Assembly: GCF_035978755.1 (NCBI RefSeq)
Contig: NZ_CP108414.1
Location: 1,550,001-1,614,000, forward strand
DNA length: 64,000 nt
Direction of reading: 5' to 3'
Source of the DNA: Streptomyces sp. NBC_01298
GTDB lineage: Bacteria; Actinomycetota; Actinomycetes; Streptomycetales; Streptomycetaceae
Positions 34,497 to 42,325 of this stretch are shown in pieces. Positions within the stretch are counted from its first letter, which is position 1; the number at the start of each line of letters is the position of its first letter. The position numbers were made by a program, and so were the translations under genes. The notes beneath the pieces were generated by a model, which was given only the letters and a program-made list of their open reading frames with translations, made no database searches and had not been told where the DNA came from.

Positions 34497-35321
34497 GTGA
34501 CCCCGCGTCGGCGTGCCCGGCCCGCCAGCGCGGATCTGCTGAGCATGCTGGGCCGGCTCACCGCCCAGGCGCGGGAAGGCGCGGAGCTGCAGCAGGCGCG
34601 GGTGGAGCTGGCCGAGGCCCTGCAGCGCGAGTTGCTGCCCGCCTCCCTGCCCGTCCTGCCGGGGCTGAGGACCGCGGCCCGGTACGCGCCCGCCCGGCGC
34701 GGCCTGGACATCGGCGGTGACTGGTACGACGGCTTCCGGGTGGCGGGTGGGGCCCTCGCCTTCTCGATCGGCGACGTGCAGGGGCACGATGTGGCGGCCA
34801 CCGCCTTCATGGGGCAGGTCCGGGTGTGCCTGCGTGCCGTGGCCGCCGTCGTCCTCGATCCCGGCGAGGTGCTGAGCCAGGCCAATGACGTGCTGCTCTC
34901 GATGGACAGCGAGCTGTTCGCCACCTGTAGCCTGCTCCGCTTCGATCCGCGTACGTGGGAGCTCCAGACGGCCCGGGCCGGCCACGTCCCCACCGTCTGG
35001 GCCACCGTCGACGGCCGGCGCGGCATCGCGGAGGACGCCGGCGGTCCGCCGCTGGGCACGGTGTCCGGGGCCCGGTACCCGGTGACCCGCCGGAGGCTGA
35101 CGGAGGCGGGCTCCATCGTCCTGGTCACCGACGGGGTGGTCGAGGGGCCGTCGTTCCCGATCGAGGCGGGGCTGGAGCGCGTGGCCCGGATCGCCGGGGA
35201 AGGAGCGGGGGCCGATCCCGGCGAACTGGCCGCCGAGGTGATGAAGGTGACCGATTTCACCGGCCACGCCGACGACGCCGCGGTACTCGTCCTCAGCCAC
35301 GACGCGGCCGGACCACGCTGA
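34497..35321 (+). CDS. Small SpoIIE-type PP2C phosphatase
   Basis: The 274-residue protein has a short coiled-coil-like linker (about 15-45, QAREGAELQQARVELAEALQREL), then the PP2C domain: GGDWYDGFRVAGG, SIGDVQGHDVAATAFMGQVR, TARAGHVPTVWA, LVTDGVVEG and DDAAVLVLSHD. It lacks its own sensor. The MASE1 gene that follows could supply a membrane sensor, since MASE1 is usually fused to such output domains. GTG 34497 is the start. Confidence 0.9.
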   Translation: MTPRRRARPASADLLSMLGRLTAQAREGAELQQARVELAEALQRELLPASLPVLPGLRTAARYAPARRGLDIGGDWYDGFRVAGGALAFSIGDVQGHDVAATAFMGQVRVCLRAVAAVVLDPGEVLSQANDVLLSMDSELFATCSLLRFDPRTWELQTARAGHVPTVWATVDGRRGIAEDAGGPPLGTVSGARYPVTRRRLTEAGSIVLVTDGVVEGPSFPIEAGLERVARIAGEGAGADPGELAAEVMKVTDFTGHADDAAVLVLSHDAAGPR

Positions 35322-35381
35322 CCCGCCACCGCCACCGCACCGGCACCGGCACCGCCACCCCAACCAGCCGACCGTCCACGC

Positions 35382-36371
35382 GTGTCACGCCCTGCCGGGG
35401 CGCCCGGGCCGTTGTCTGATGCAGTGGTGCGCACCGTGGAATGGCGACGTCCGGCCGAAGCCCTCCTTCGGATCCTCGGGGTCGCCGTCGCCTACTACGC
35501 GACCGGTCGGCTCGGCCTGCTGCTGCACGTGAGCGTCGACGGGGCGGTGGTCACGCCCCTGTGGCTGCCCACCGGTATCGCCCTCGCCTGCCTGCTGTGG
35601 TTCGGGCCCCGGATCTGGCCGGGCATCGCGCTCGGGACCTACCTCGCCATCGAGCGGATCAGTGCGTTCGGCCTCGTCGATCTCGGAATCCTGGCGGGCA
35701 ACACCCTCGCTCCGCTGTGCGCCTACGCGCTGTTGCGCCGGGCGGACTTCCGCCCCGAGCTGGACCGGCTGCGGGACGGGCTGGCGCTGGTCTTCCTCGG
35801 TGGCCTGGTGCCGATGCTGATCAGCTCCACCACCGGGACCTGGACCCTCGTCCTCACCGGCGACCTGGCGCTGCCGCGCTTCTGGCCGGTGTGGTCGGCC
35901 TGGTGGGCCGGAGACACGATGGGCATCCTCCTGGTGACCCCGCTGCTGCTGGTCATGCCCCGGGTCCGGCTGCCCAGGGACCCGTCCCGGGCGGCCGAGG
36001 CGGCGGCCCTGGCGGTCACGGTCGGCGCCGTCACCCTCACGGCGACCCGCAGCTCCCTGTCCCTGCTCTTCCTCGTCTTTCCCCTGCTGATCTGGGCGGC
36101 GGTGCGCTTCCGGCTCCCCGGCAGCGCACCGTGCGCCCTGCTCGTGTCCGTCATCGCGATCACGGCGGCCACCGACCGCACCGGACCCTTCGCCGGCCAC
36201 ACCCTCTTCGAGGTCATGGTCAACCTCCAGGCGCTCAACGGAGCGGCCGCCCTGACCGCGCTGCTGCTGGCGGCCCTGGTCACCGAGCAGGACAACGTCC
36301 GCCTGAAGATCGAGGAGGTCTGCGAGGACCTGGCCGAGGTGGTGGCCCGCCTGGCACCGCCGAAGGACTGA
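35382..36371 (+). CDS. Free-standing MASE1 membrane sensor protein
   Basis: The 329-residue protein is almost only a MASE1 domain, with eight or so helices: YYATGRLGLLLHV, TPLWLPTGIALACLLWFGPRIWPGIALGTYLA, GNTLAPLCAYALLRR, FWPVWSAWWAGDTMGILLVTPLLLV and LFLVFPLLIWAAVRFRLPGSAPCALLVS. A short helix with KIEEVCEDLAEVVARL ends it. MASE1 normally senses a signal for an attached kinase, cyclase or phosphatase; none is attached here. GTGs at 35424 and 35427 are alternative starts. Confidence 0.87.
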   Translation: MSRPAGAPGPLSDAVVRTVEWRRPAEALLRILGVAVAYYATGRLGLLLHVSVDGAVVTPLWLPTGIALACLLWFGPRIWPGIALGTYLAIERISAFGLVDLGILAGNTLAPLCAYALLRRADFRPELDRLRDGLALVFLGGLVPMLISSTTGTWTLVLTGDLALPRFWPVWSAWWAGDTMGILLVTPLLLVMPRVRLPRDPSRAAEAAALAVTVGAVTLTATRSSLSLLFLVFPLLIWAAVRFRLPGSAPCALLVSVIAITAATDRTGPFAGHTLFEVMVNLQALNGAAALTALLLAALVTEQDNVRLKIEEVCEDLAEVVARLAPPKD

Positions 36372-36413
36372 CCGGCGGCGCCCCACCGGAGACGATCCGA
36401 TCGGCAGGCCCCC

Positions 36414-37634
36414 CTATGCCGGCAGGACCGCCCGGGGCCCGTCCGCCGCATCGAGGACCGCCGCGATGCCCCGGGCCAGGCAGGGGATCCGGTGGGCCGG
36501 GATTCCCGCGATGTTGATCCGCCCCGAGGTGGTTCCGTAGACGGCGTGCTGCCGGCGCAGCCGGAGCATCTGGTGCGGGGTGAGGGGCAGCATGGAGAAC
36601 ATCCCCTTCTGCCGGGCCAGCGACCGCGCCTGTTCCGTACGGCCCAGCGCGCTCAAGTGGGCTGCCAGATCGGCCCGGTTGGCCATGATCCGGCCCCTCA
36701 TGACGTCCAGTTCCGCCCGCCAGGCGGCCCGTAGGCCCTCGTCCTCCAGGATCGTGGTCACGACGGCCGCGCCGTGCTCGGGCGGCATCGAGTACAGCGT
36801 CCGGGCCGCGTTCTGCAAGGACGTCTCGGCGTGCCGCACGGTCTGGCCCGAGGCGCCGAGAACGATCGCGCAGCCGACGCGGTCGCTGTAGAGGCCGAAG
36901 TTCTTGGAGCAGCTGACCGCGATCAGCATTTCCGGTACGCGCTCCGCCAGCATCCGCGTGGCCAGCAGGTCGGCCTCCAGGCCGTCGCCGAGCCCGTGAT
37001 AGGCGAGGTCGACGAAGGGCACCCAGCCGCCGCGGACGGCCGACTCGGCCAGCGCCTCCCAGTCGTCGGGGAGGGGGTCCACACCCGTGGGGTTGTGGCA
37101 GCAGCCCTGGAGCAGGACCACGTCGTCCCGCCGGGCGTCCCGCAGTTCCCGCAGCACGCCGGCCGTATCGAAGCCGCCCCCGGCGTCGCGCCAGCCGTAC
37201 GGGCGGACCTTCAGCCCGGCGGCCTCCAGGATGGGCCGGTGGTTGACGTAGGCCGGATCGCTGACCCACACCGTGGCGCCCGGGCGGGTCCGGAAGATCA
37301 GATCGGCCAGCAGCCGCAGGGCGCCGGAGCCCGCGACGGTCTGGACGGCCGCGGCCCGGTCGGCCGGTCCGCCCGGGTCGGTGCCCAGGACGAGGTCCAG
37401 CAGGGAGCGGTTGAAGGCGGTGTTGCCGGAGAGCCCGCGGTACTCCTTGGACTCCGAGCGCTGCGCCAGTCGGATCTCGGCCTCGCGCACGGCGGCCATG
37501 ACGGGTGTGGTTCCCGTCTGGTCCCGGTAGACGCCGAGGACGAGGTTCAGGCGTTCGGGCCGGTCGTCCGCGCCGAACTCGTAGGTCAGGTCCCACAGCG
37601 GGTCGGTGGGCGACGGCGGGAGGAGCTCAAGCAT
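36414..37634 (-). CDS. Class I aromatic/aspartate aminotransferase
   Basis: The 406-residue PLP enzyme is of the AspC/TyrB type. It has LNLVLGVYRDQTGTTPVMAAVREAE, EYRGLSGNTAFN, SDPAYVNHRPILEAAG, LLQGCCHNPTGVDP, FVDLAYHGLGDGLEAD, the cofactor Lys in SCSKNFGLYSDRVG and the carboxylate Arg in SGRINIAGI. It should move the amino group from an aromatic or acidic amino acid to a 2-oxo acid. It overlaps the upstream exporter gene by 8 bases, so both are coupled and probably act on the same amino acid. Confidence 0.92.
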   Translation of the reverse strand: MLELLPPSPTDPLWDLTYEFGADDRPERLNLVLGVYRDQTGTTPVMAAVREAEIRLAQRSESKEYRGLSGNTAFNRSLLDLVLGTDPGGPADRAAAVQTVAGSGALRLLADLIFRTRPGATVWVSDPAYVNHRPILEAAGLKVRPYGWRDAGGGFDTAGVLRELRDARRDDVVLLQGCCHNPTGVDPLPDDWEALAESAVRGGWVPFVDLAYHGLGDGLEADLLATRMLAERVPEMLIAVSCSKNFGLYSDRVGCAIVLGASGQTVRHAETSLQNAARTLYSMPPEHGAAVVTTILEDEGLRAAWRAELDVMRGRIMANRADLAAHLSALGRTEQARSLARQKGMFSMLPLTPHQMLRLRRQHAVYGTTSGRINIAGIPAHRIPCLARGIAAVLDAADGPRAVLPA

Positions 37635-38604
37635 CTGCGGGAACCTTGGATCGGGGGCGGCGGTTGGCGAGGACGACGCCGGAGGTGATGAGGGGCACTC
37701 CGACGAGCACGGCGAGGCTCGGAGACTCGCCGAGCAGGGGGACGGCGAGCAGGACGACGGCGACGGGGCTGAGGCTGCCGACGACGGAGCTGCGCTCGGC
37801 GCCCAGCCTGCGGATGGCGAAGGCGTACAGCAGGCCCGCGCAGAGCCCGACCCCGAGTCCCTGCACCACCAGGAACAGCAGGATGTCGCTGCCCGCGGCG
37901 TGCGCGATGCCCGTCGGGAGCACCCCGGTCAGGACCAGGACTCCGATCACCGCGAAGGAGGGCAGGCACAGCAGTCCGATCGATCCGACGGGATCGAGGT
38001 CCACCTCGCGCAGTCCCACCGTGTAGAGGGCCCACAGCCCGCTGGCCACCAGGAGCGTGCCGGTACCCACGAGGACGTCCGTGTCCACCGGAACGACGTG
38101 TCGCCAGACGAGGGCGACCACACCGGACGCGATCAGCGCGAGCCCGGCCGCCTGGGCTCCCCGGGGAACCCCGTGTCCGCGGCGGACCATGATCCCGGAG
38201 ACGAACAGCGGGACCATCCCGGGGACGATCGACCCGACGAAGGCCGCGGAGGTCAGCGCGCCGCCGTGCATCGCCGCCAGGAAGAAGGGCACCCCCGCAC
38301 CGCAGATGATCTTCAGTGCGACGCCCGGCCGCACCGCGGCGATGCGGCGGCGGCGCCGCCACAAGGCCGGGAGCAGGACGAGGAGGGGGACGCCGAACCG
38401 CAGCAGGGCGGCGTCGGCCGGCAGGAGGGAGGAGGCGCTCAGGGCGCGGGCGCTGAGCGCGAAGGCCGCCCAGATCGCCACGGTCAGCAGGAGGGCCAGC
38501 ATGCCCTCGGCTTGCGGGGAGAGCCCGAACCGGCCGGGGTGTCCGGCCTTCGGGCCCGCCGCGTCGGGAGGCGCGGTCGCCGGGGTGGTGTTCGTCGCGA
38601 CCAA
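37627..38604 (-). CDS. EamA/DMT-family exporter
   Basis: The 325-residue protein has ten predicted helices in two EamA halves: GMLALLLTVAIWAAFALSARAL in the first and GTLLVASGLWALYTVGLREVDL in the second. EamA proteins export amino acids and related metabolites. The divergent Lrp-type regulator and the coupled aminotransferase suggest an amino-acid export and breakdown unit. The N-terminal 30 residues are disordered. Confidence 0.9.
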   Translation of the reverse strand: MVATNTTPATAPPDAAGPKAGHPGRFGLSPQAEGMLALLLTVAIWAAFALSARALSASSLLPADAALLRFGVPLLVLLPALWRRRRRIAAVRPGVALKIICGAGVPFFLAAMHGGALTSAAFVGSIVPGMVPLFVSGIMVRRGHGVPRGAQAAGLALIASGVVALVWRHVVPVDTDVLVGTGTLLVASGLWALYTVGLREVDLDPVGSIGLLCLPSFAVIGVLVLTGVLPTGIAHAAGSDILLFLVVQGLGVGLCAGLLYAFAIRRLGAERSSVVGSLSPVAVVLLAVPLLGESPSLAVLVGVPLITSGVVLANRRPRSKVPADA

Positions 38605-38715
38605 GGAAATTGCTCCAGCCTCTGAGAACGGACCGGTCCGGACCGTTCGAGGGCAACGCTAGAGCTTCGGGCGGGGCAGCCGATTGCCAGTTCTGCCTCT
38701 CAGACATACGTTTGG

Positions 38716-38728
38716 GGCAGAATCTGCC
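38716..38728. promoter_or_regulatory. AsnC/Lrp operator candidate
   Basis: GGCAGAATCTGCC is a perfect palindrome 11 bases before the Lrp start and inside the divergent promoter. A half-copy TTCTGCC lies at 38691-38697. Lrp proteins bind such spaced boxes in their own divergent promoters, so it probably controls both the regulator and the exporter unit. Confidence 0.6.
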
Positions 38729-38739
38729 AAGGAGTGGCC

Positions 38740-39228
38740 GTGGACGCAGTCGATCTGCAAATCATCAGGGAATTGCAGGCCGACGGACGCCTGTCCAACC
38801 AGGATCTCGCCGACCGCGTCCGGCTCTCCCCGTCGCCCTGTCTGCGCCGGGTTCGACGCCTGGAGGAAGCGGGCCTCATCCGCGGCTACACCGCCATGGT
38901 CGACCAGGTCGCCTTCGGACTCCCGGTCACCGTGTTCGTCCGGATCCGCCTCGAACGGCACACGGCGGAAGCGGTGAGGCTGTTCGAAGAGCACGTCGCG
39001 GGCATCGAGCACATCCAGGACTGCTACCTGATGGCGGGAAGCAGCGACTACCTGCTCCGCGTGGTCATCGAAGACCTCGAAGCCTACGAAGCCCTGGTGC
39101 GCCACGCGATCCACGCGATCCCCGGTATCGCCTCGATCGAGTCGAGCTTCGCGTACGGCAGCGTCAAACAGTCCAGGACGTACCCGCGGCCCGCCCCGGG
39201 CGCATCGAGGCGAGCACCGTCCTCCTGA
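38740..39228 (+). CDS. Lrp/AsnC-family regulator
   Basis: The 162-residue protein has the AsnC helix-turn-helix (about 5-50: DLQIIRELQADGRLSNQDLADRVRLSPSPCLRRVRRLEEAGLIRGY) and the RAM ligand domain (about 65-145: VTVFVRIRLERH, IEHIQDCYLMAGSSDYLLRVVIEDLEAYEALV). AAGGAG at 38729-38734 fixes the start at GTG 38740 rather than GTG 38734. It probably senses an amino acid and controls the divergent EamA-aminotransferase pair. Confidence 0.93.
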   Translation: MDAVDLQIIRELQADGRLSNQDLADRVRLSPSPCLRRVRRLEEAGLIRGYTAMVDQVAFGLPVTVFVRIRLERHTAEAVRLFEEHVAGIEHIQDCYLMAGSSDYLLRVVIEDLEAYEALVRHAIHAIPGIASIESSFAYGSVKQSRTYPRPAPGASRRAPSS

Positions 39229-39267
39229 GCCGGTCCCGGCGGTCATCCGCTCACGGGGCCCGGCCGG

Positions 39268-40953
39268 TCATCCGCCGATCGGAGCGGAGGCGGCGGCGAG
39301 GTGTTGGGCGACCTGCGCGGGGTGGGTGAGCTGGGGGTAGTGCCCGGCCCCGTCGATCGCGGCCACCGGGTGGCCGACGGCCTCGACCAGCGGATCGGCC
39401 GAGCCCACGACGATCCGGACCGGGACGGTCACCCGGTCCAGCAGCGCCCGCGACCGCCGGCGTCCGGCGACGTCCGTGCGCAGGGCCGCGACCACGCGGC
39501 GCGCCACGCCGCGACGGCGCAGGTCCGCCGCGGCGCTCTCCACCTCCGCCCCCTCGGGGACACCCAGCGTCCGGGCCAGCCGGGCGGCGGACATCCGGCG
39601 CATCATCACCGCGGCCGGGGCCGAGCGGGCCAGCCGGGGAGCGGGTGCCTGCAGGAATGCCGGGGAAATGAGCACGAGTCCGCCGATCCGGTCCGGGTGA
39701 TCGACGGCGAAGCGCAGCGCGGGCCCGCAGGCCAGGGAATGTGCGACCAGCGTCGGGCGGGTCCGTACCGGGCCCAGCAGATCGGCCAGCCACTCGTCCA
39801 CCGGCCGGGCCGTGGCGGCCGAGCGGCCCAGGCCCGGCAGGTCGGGGGCCAGGACCGGGCCGGGGAGGTGGGCGGCGAGGGGCGCCCAGAGATCGGCATT
39901 CATCGGCAGTCCGTGCAACAGGACGTGGTCGGGGCGGCGGCGCTCACCGCTCACCCAGGTACGGCTGCCGGCCACGTCGGAGAAGCCGTACGGCTTCAGC
40001 CAGGGCGATGCGGCGCCGAACCGGGCGGCCACCAGGTCGTCGGCCCACCCGCGCAGGGCTTCGGCGGCCGGGGGCGTCTCCAGGCCGGCGCTCGCCGCGA
40101 AGGCGCGGGCGGAGGCCGTCGGGTAGCGATCGGCGGACAGGAACGCCAGCGTCTCGGGATCGGCGCCGGTCAGCTTGCTCGGCAGGCGCCGCAGCAGACC
40201 GGCGGGAACGGCCCGCCGAGGTGCCCGTACGCCGGTGTGGTCGGCGATCGTACCGATCAGCTCGGGCAGGAGCGGGGTGCTGTCGTCGAGCACCCAGTAG
40301 TGCTCCCCCGCGGGCGCTGCGGGGACCTCCGCGAGGAACCGTACGAAATAGTCGATCGTGGTGATCGGCAGGAAGGTGTCGCGGCCGCCGGGCAGGGCGG
40401 GAAGCCGGCCGTTCCACAGGTCCTCGACGAGGGAGGCCAGACCGATGTACTGGCCCGGCCCGATCACCGTGCTGGGGTTCGCGATGGTCAGCGGGACCCC
40501 CAGGGCGCGAGCCCGGGCGCGCACCGCGAGATCACCTTCGAACTTCGACGCCTCGTACGCCCCCAGCCCTGCGTAGTCGGGGTGGCCCTCGGACGCGCTC
40601 ACCCGGTACCCGCTGATGTGCACCAGCCGCCGCAGTCCGGGCAGTTCCGCGGCCCATTCGAGCACGTTGAGCGCCCCGGTGACGTTGGTCGCCCGCGCCT
40701 CCCGCACGCCCAGGCCGAAGGCGAAGCGGCCGGCGGCGTTGTAGACGTCGCGCACCTCGGGCAGTCCCGAGAGCGGTCGCGTGATGTCGGCGGTGACGAT
40801 GTCCAGCCCGCCCGTGTCGACGCCCTGGGCGGTCAGCCAGGGGGTGAGGGTGTCGTTGCGTACGGCTGCCGCCACCCGCTTGCCCCGGGTGAGCAGTTCG
40901 GCGACGAGCGAGCGGCCGATGAAGCCGGTCGCGCCGAAGACGATCGCGTCCAT
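39268..40953 (-). CDS. SDR oxidoreductase fused to alpha/beta hydrolase
   Basis: The 561-residue protein joins two enzymes. Residues 1-330 are an extended SDR with the NAD(P) loop GATGFIGRSL, a YxxxK-like segment in AYEASKFEGDL, and IANPSTVIGPG. Residues about 340-555 are an alpha/beta hydrolase: HGLPMNADLWAPLAAHLPGPVLAPDLPGLG, nucleophile Ser in VAHSLACG (AxSxA rather than GxSxG), acid in VGSADPL and His in GAGHYPQ. The pair might reduce and hydrolyse one xenobiotic or ester. A TetR operator lies 44 bases upstream, so an inducer is expected. Confidence 0.87.
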   Translation of the reverse strand: MDAIVFGATGFIGRSLVAELLTRGKRVAAAVRNDTLTPWLTAQGVDTGGLDIVTADITRPLSGLPEVRDVYNAAGRFAFGLGVREARATNVTGALNVLEWAAELPGLRRLVHISGYRVSASEGHPDYAGLGAYEASKFEGDLAVRARARALGVPLTIANPSTVIGPGQYIGLASLVEDLWNGRLPALPGGRDTFLPITTIDYFVRFLAEVPAAPAGEHYWVLDDSTPLLPELIGTIADHTGVRAPRRAVPAGLLRRLPSKLTGADPETLAFLSADRYPTASARAFAASAGLETPPAAEALRGWADDLVAARFGAASPWLKPYGFSDVAGSRTWVSGERRRPDHVLLHGLPMNADLWAPLAAHLPGPVLAPDLPGLGRSAATARPVDEWLADLLGPVRTRPTLVAHSLACGPALRFAVDHPDRIGGLVLISPAFLQAPAPRLARSAPAAVMMRRMSAARLARTLGVPEGAEVESAAADLRRRGVARRVVAALRTDVAGRRRSRALLDRVTVPVRIVVGSADPLVEAVGHPVAAIDGAGHYPQLTHPAQVAQHLAAASAPIGG

Positions 40954-40996
40954 GAGACTCCTTGAAGAGATCCGGCTCGAATGGATCCGGTTCGAA

Positions 40997-41008
40997 TAGA
41001 TCGGTCTA
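40997..41008. promoter_or_regulatory. TetR operator before the SDR-hydrolase gene
   Basis: TAGATCGGTCTA, followed by CATATT, lies 44 bp before the fusion gene start. It is the reverse complement of the site before the tetR gene (41623-41634). The TAGA...TCTA core fits operators known for LmrA/YxaF-type TetR proteins, the class of the adjacent regulator. Confidence 0.75.
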
Positions 41009-41030
41009 CATATTTTGAGGTCAAAAAGAA

Positions 41031-41050
41031 GCCCGCCTCTCGAGGCGGGC
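41031..41050 (-). terminator. Terminator after tetR (minus strand)
   Basis: A perfect 20-bp palindrome, GCCCGCCTC-TC-GAGGCGGGC in outline, lies 4 bases after the tetR stop. On the minus strand it is followed by TTCTTTTTG, the classic rho-independent form that is unusual in this window. Confidence 0.9.
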
Positions 41051-41054
41051 CGCA

Positions 41055-41612
41055 TCAGCCCAGCAGGGCGTCGATCTGACGGGAGACGCTGTCCAGCGGC
41101 CCCCTGCTCCGGTGCGCCCGGGCCAGCAGGAGCGCCCCCTCCACCAGGGCCAGGATCGTGACGGCGAGGTCGTCGGCGTCCGGACGGCCCGCCAGCTGTG
41201 CGCCCAGGGCCTCCTGCCACGAGGCATAGACCTCCGAACAGGCCTCGTGCAACGGGTCGTTGGTGGCGGCCATCTCCAGCGCCACCGTGGCCACCGGACA
41301 TCCCTTGCGCCAGCCCGACTCCTCCAGCCGGTCACCCAGGTGCCGCAGCACCCCGCCGACGAACTCCGCCGCGGACGGACCGGAGTCGGCGAGCCCCCCG
41401 AGGGCATCGCCGATCATTCCCCCGGCCCGCCGGACGGACTCGCCGACCAGCTGGTCCTTACCGCCGGGAAAGTGGAAGTAGAGCGAGCCGCGGGGCGCAC
41501 CACTGGCCGCGATCACTTGGTTGAGCCCGGCGCCGAAGTATCCCCCGGTCTCGATCAGCTCCTGCGTCGCGTCCAGCAGCCGGTCGCGCGTCTCGGCACC
41601 CTTCTGTCCCAT
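41055..41612 (-). CDS. TetR regulator, LmrA/YxaF type
   Basis: The 185-residue repressor has the helix-turn-helix at about 8-55 (ETRDRLLDATQELIETGGYFGAGLNQVIAASGAPRGSLYFHFPGGKDQL) and the LmrA/YxaF C-terminal domain (GWRKGCPVATVALEMA, DPLHEACSEVYASWQEAL, TILALVEGALLLARAHR). Matching operators lie before it and before the downstream SDR-hydrolase gene, so it should repress both until a small molecule binds. The gene has its own terminator. Confidence 0.93.
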   Translation of the reverse strand: MGQKGAETRDRLLDATQELIETGGYFGAGLNQVIAASGAPRGSLYFHFPGGKDQLVGESVRRAGGMIGDALGGLADSGPSAAEFVGGVLRHLGDRLEESGWRKGCPVATVALEMAATNDPLHEACSEVYASWQEALGAQLAGRPDADDLAVTILALVEGALLLARAHRSRGPLDSVSRQIDALLG

Positions 41613-41622
41613 GGCGCGATAC

Positions 41623-41634
41623 TAGACCGATCTA
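41623..41634. promoter_or_regulatory. Autoregulatory TetR operator
   Basis: TAGACCGATCTA followed by CATATTC lies 11 bp before the tetR start. With the copy at 40997-41008 it gives the consensus TAGAYCGRTCTA-CATATT. Confidence 0.75.
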
Positions 41635-41644
41635 CATATTCCTT

Positions 41645-41735
41645 CAATCGCCCCTCCCGGCCCGGCCGCCCCTCCCGCCCCTCCCGCCCCTCCCGCCCCT
41701 CCCGACCCTCCCGACCCTCCCGACCCGGCCGGGCC
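41645..41735. repeat. CCCCTCCCG minisatellite
   Basis: A nine-base unit, CCCCTCCCG or GACCCTCCC, repeats about eight times between the tetR promoter and the macrodomain gene stop. It is strongly strand-asymmetric (C on the plus strand) and has no reading-frame role. Confidence 0.75.
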
Positions 41736-41737
41736 GG

Positions 41738-42250
41738 TCAGGCGTCCACCGCTGCCGCGAACGCCTCGTAGGCCCGCTCGTCGAAGAGGACGAACCGCAC
41801 CTCCGCCACCTCGGTCCGGGCCGCCCGTACGGTCTCCACCGCGATCCGCGCCCCGTCGTCCATCGGCCAGCCGTAGATGCCGGTGGAGATCGCGGGGAAG
41901 GCGACCGTACGGGCTCCCAGTTCGTCGGCGACCCGCAGGGACTCCCGGTAGCAGGAGGCCAGCAGCTCCGAGCGGTCCTCCTCGCGGGACCAGACCGGGC
42001 CGACGGTGTGGATGACGTGCTCCGCCGGGAGCCGGCCGGCCGTGGTGGCGACGGCCCGCCCCGTCGCCAGGCCCTTCCCGTAGTGGGAGCGGCGCAGGTC
42101 CTCGCAGGCGGCCAGGATCTCCGGGCCGCCGCGCCGGTGGATGGCTCCGTCGACCCCGCCGCCGCCGAGGAGCGAGGAGTTCGCGGCGTTGACCACCGCG
42201 TCGGCCTCCTCGGCGGTGATGTCGCCCTGAACGAGTGTGATGCGCGGCAT
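41738..42250 (-). CDS. Macrodomain ADP-ribose hydrolase
   Basis: The 170-residue single macrodomain is like YmdB/MacroD: ITLVQGDITAEEADAVVNAANSSLLGGGGVDGAIHRRGG with the catalytic loop, GKGLATGRAVATTAGRLPAEHVIHTVGP and TVAFPAISTGIYGWPMDDGARIAVETV. Such enzymes remove acetyl from O-acetyl-ADP-ribose or ADP-ribose from proteins. AAGGAAGG precedes ATG 42250. The frame stays open further up through the GGCATGC repeat, which is not family sequence. Confidence 0.92.
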   Translation of the reverse strand: MPRITLVQGDITAEEADAVVNAANSSLLGGGGVDGAIHRRGGPEILAACEDLRRSHYGKGLATGRAVATTAGRLPAEHVIHTVGPVWSREEDRSELLASCYRESLRVADELGARTVAFPAISTGIYGWPMDDGARIAVETVRAARTEVAEVRFVLFDERAYEAFAAAVDA

Positions 42251-42263
42251 CAGGCTTCCTTCC

Positions 42264-42317
42264 TTCGCTGATACGGCATACGGCATGCGGCATGCGGCAT
42301 GCGGCATGCGGCATGCG
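42264..42317. repeat. GGCATGC heptamer repeat
   Basis: Seven 7-bp units, first GGCATAC and then GGCATGC, lie just upstream of the macrodomain gene. Each unit holds the palindrome GCATGC. Copy number changes could move the promoter relative to the gene. Confidence 0.8.
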
Positions 42318-42325
42318 CCGTGGGA

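Noticed and set aside
42264..42317. CRISPR-like short repeats
   Set aside because: Units are 7 bp, contiguous and without spacers.
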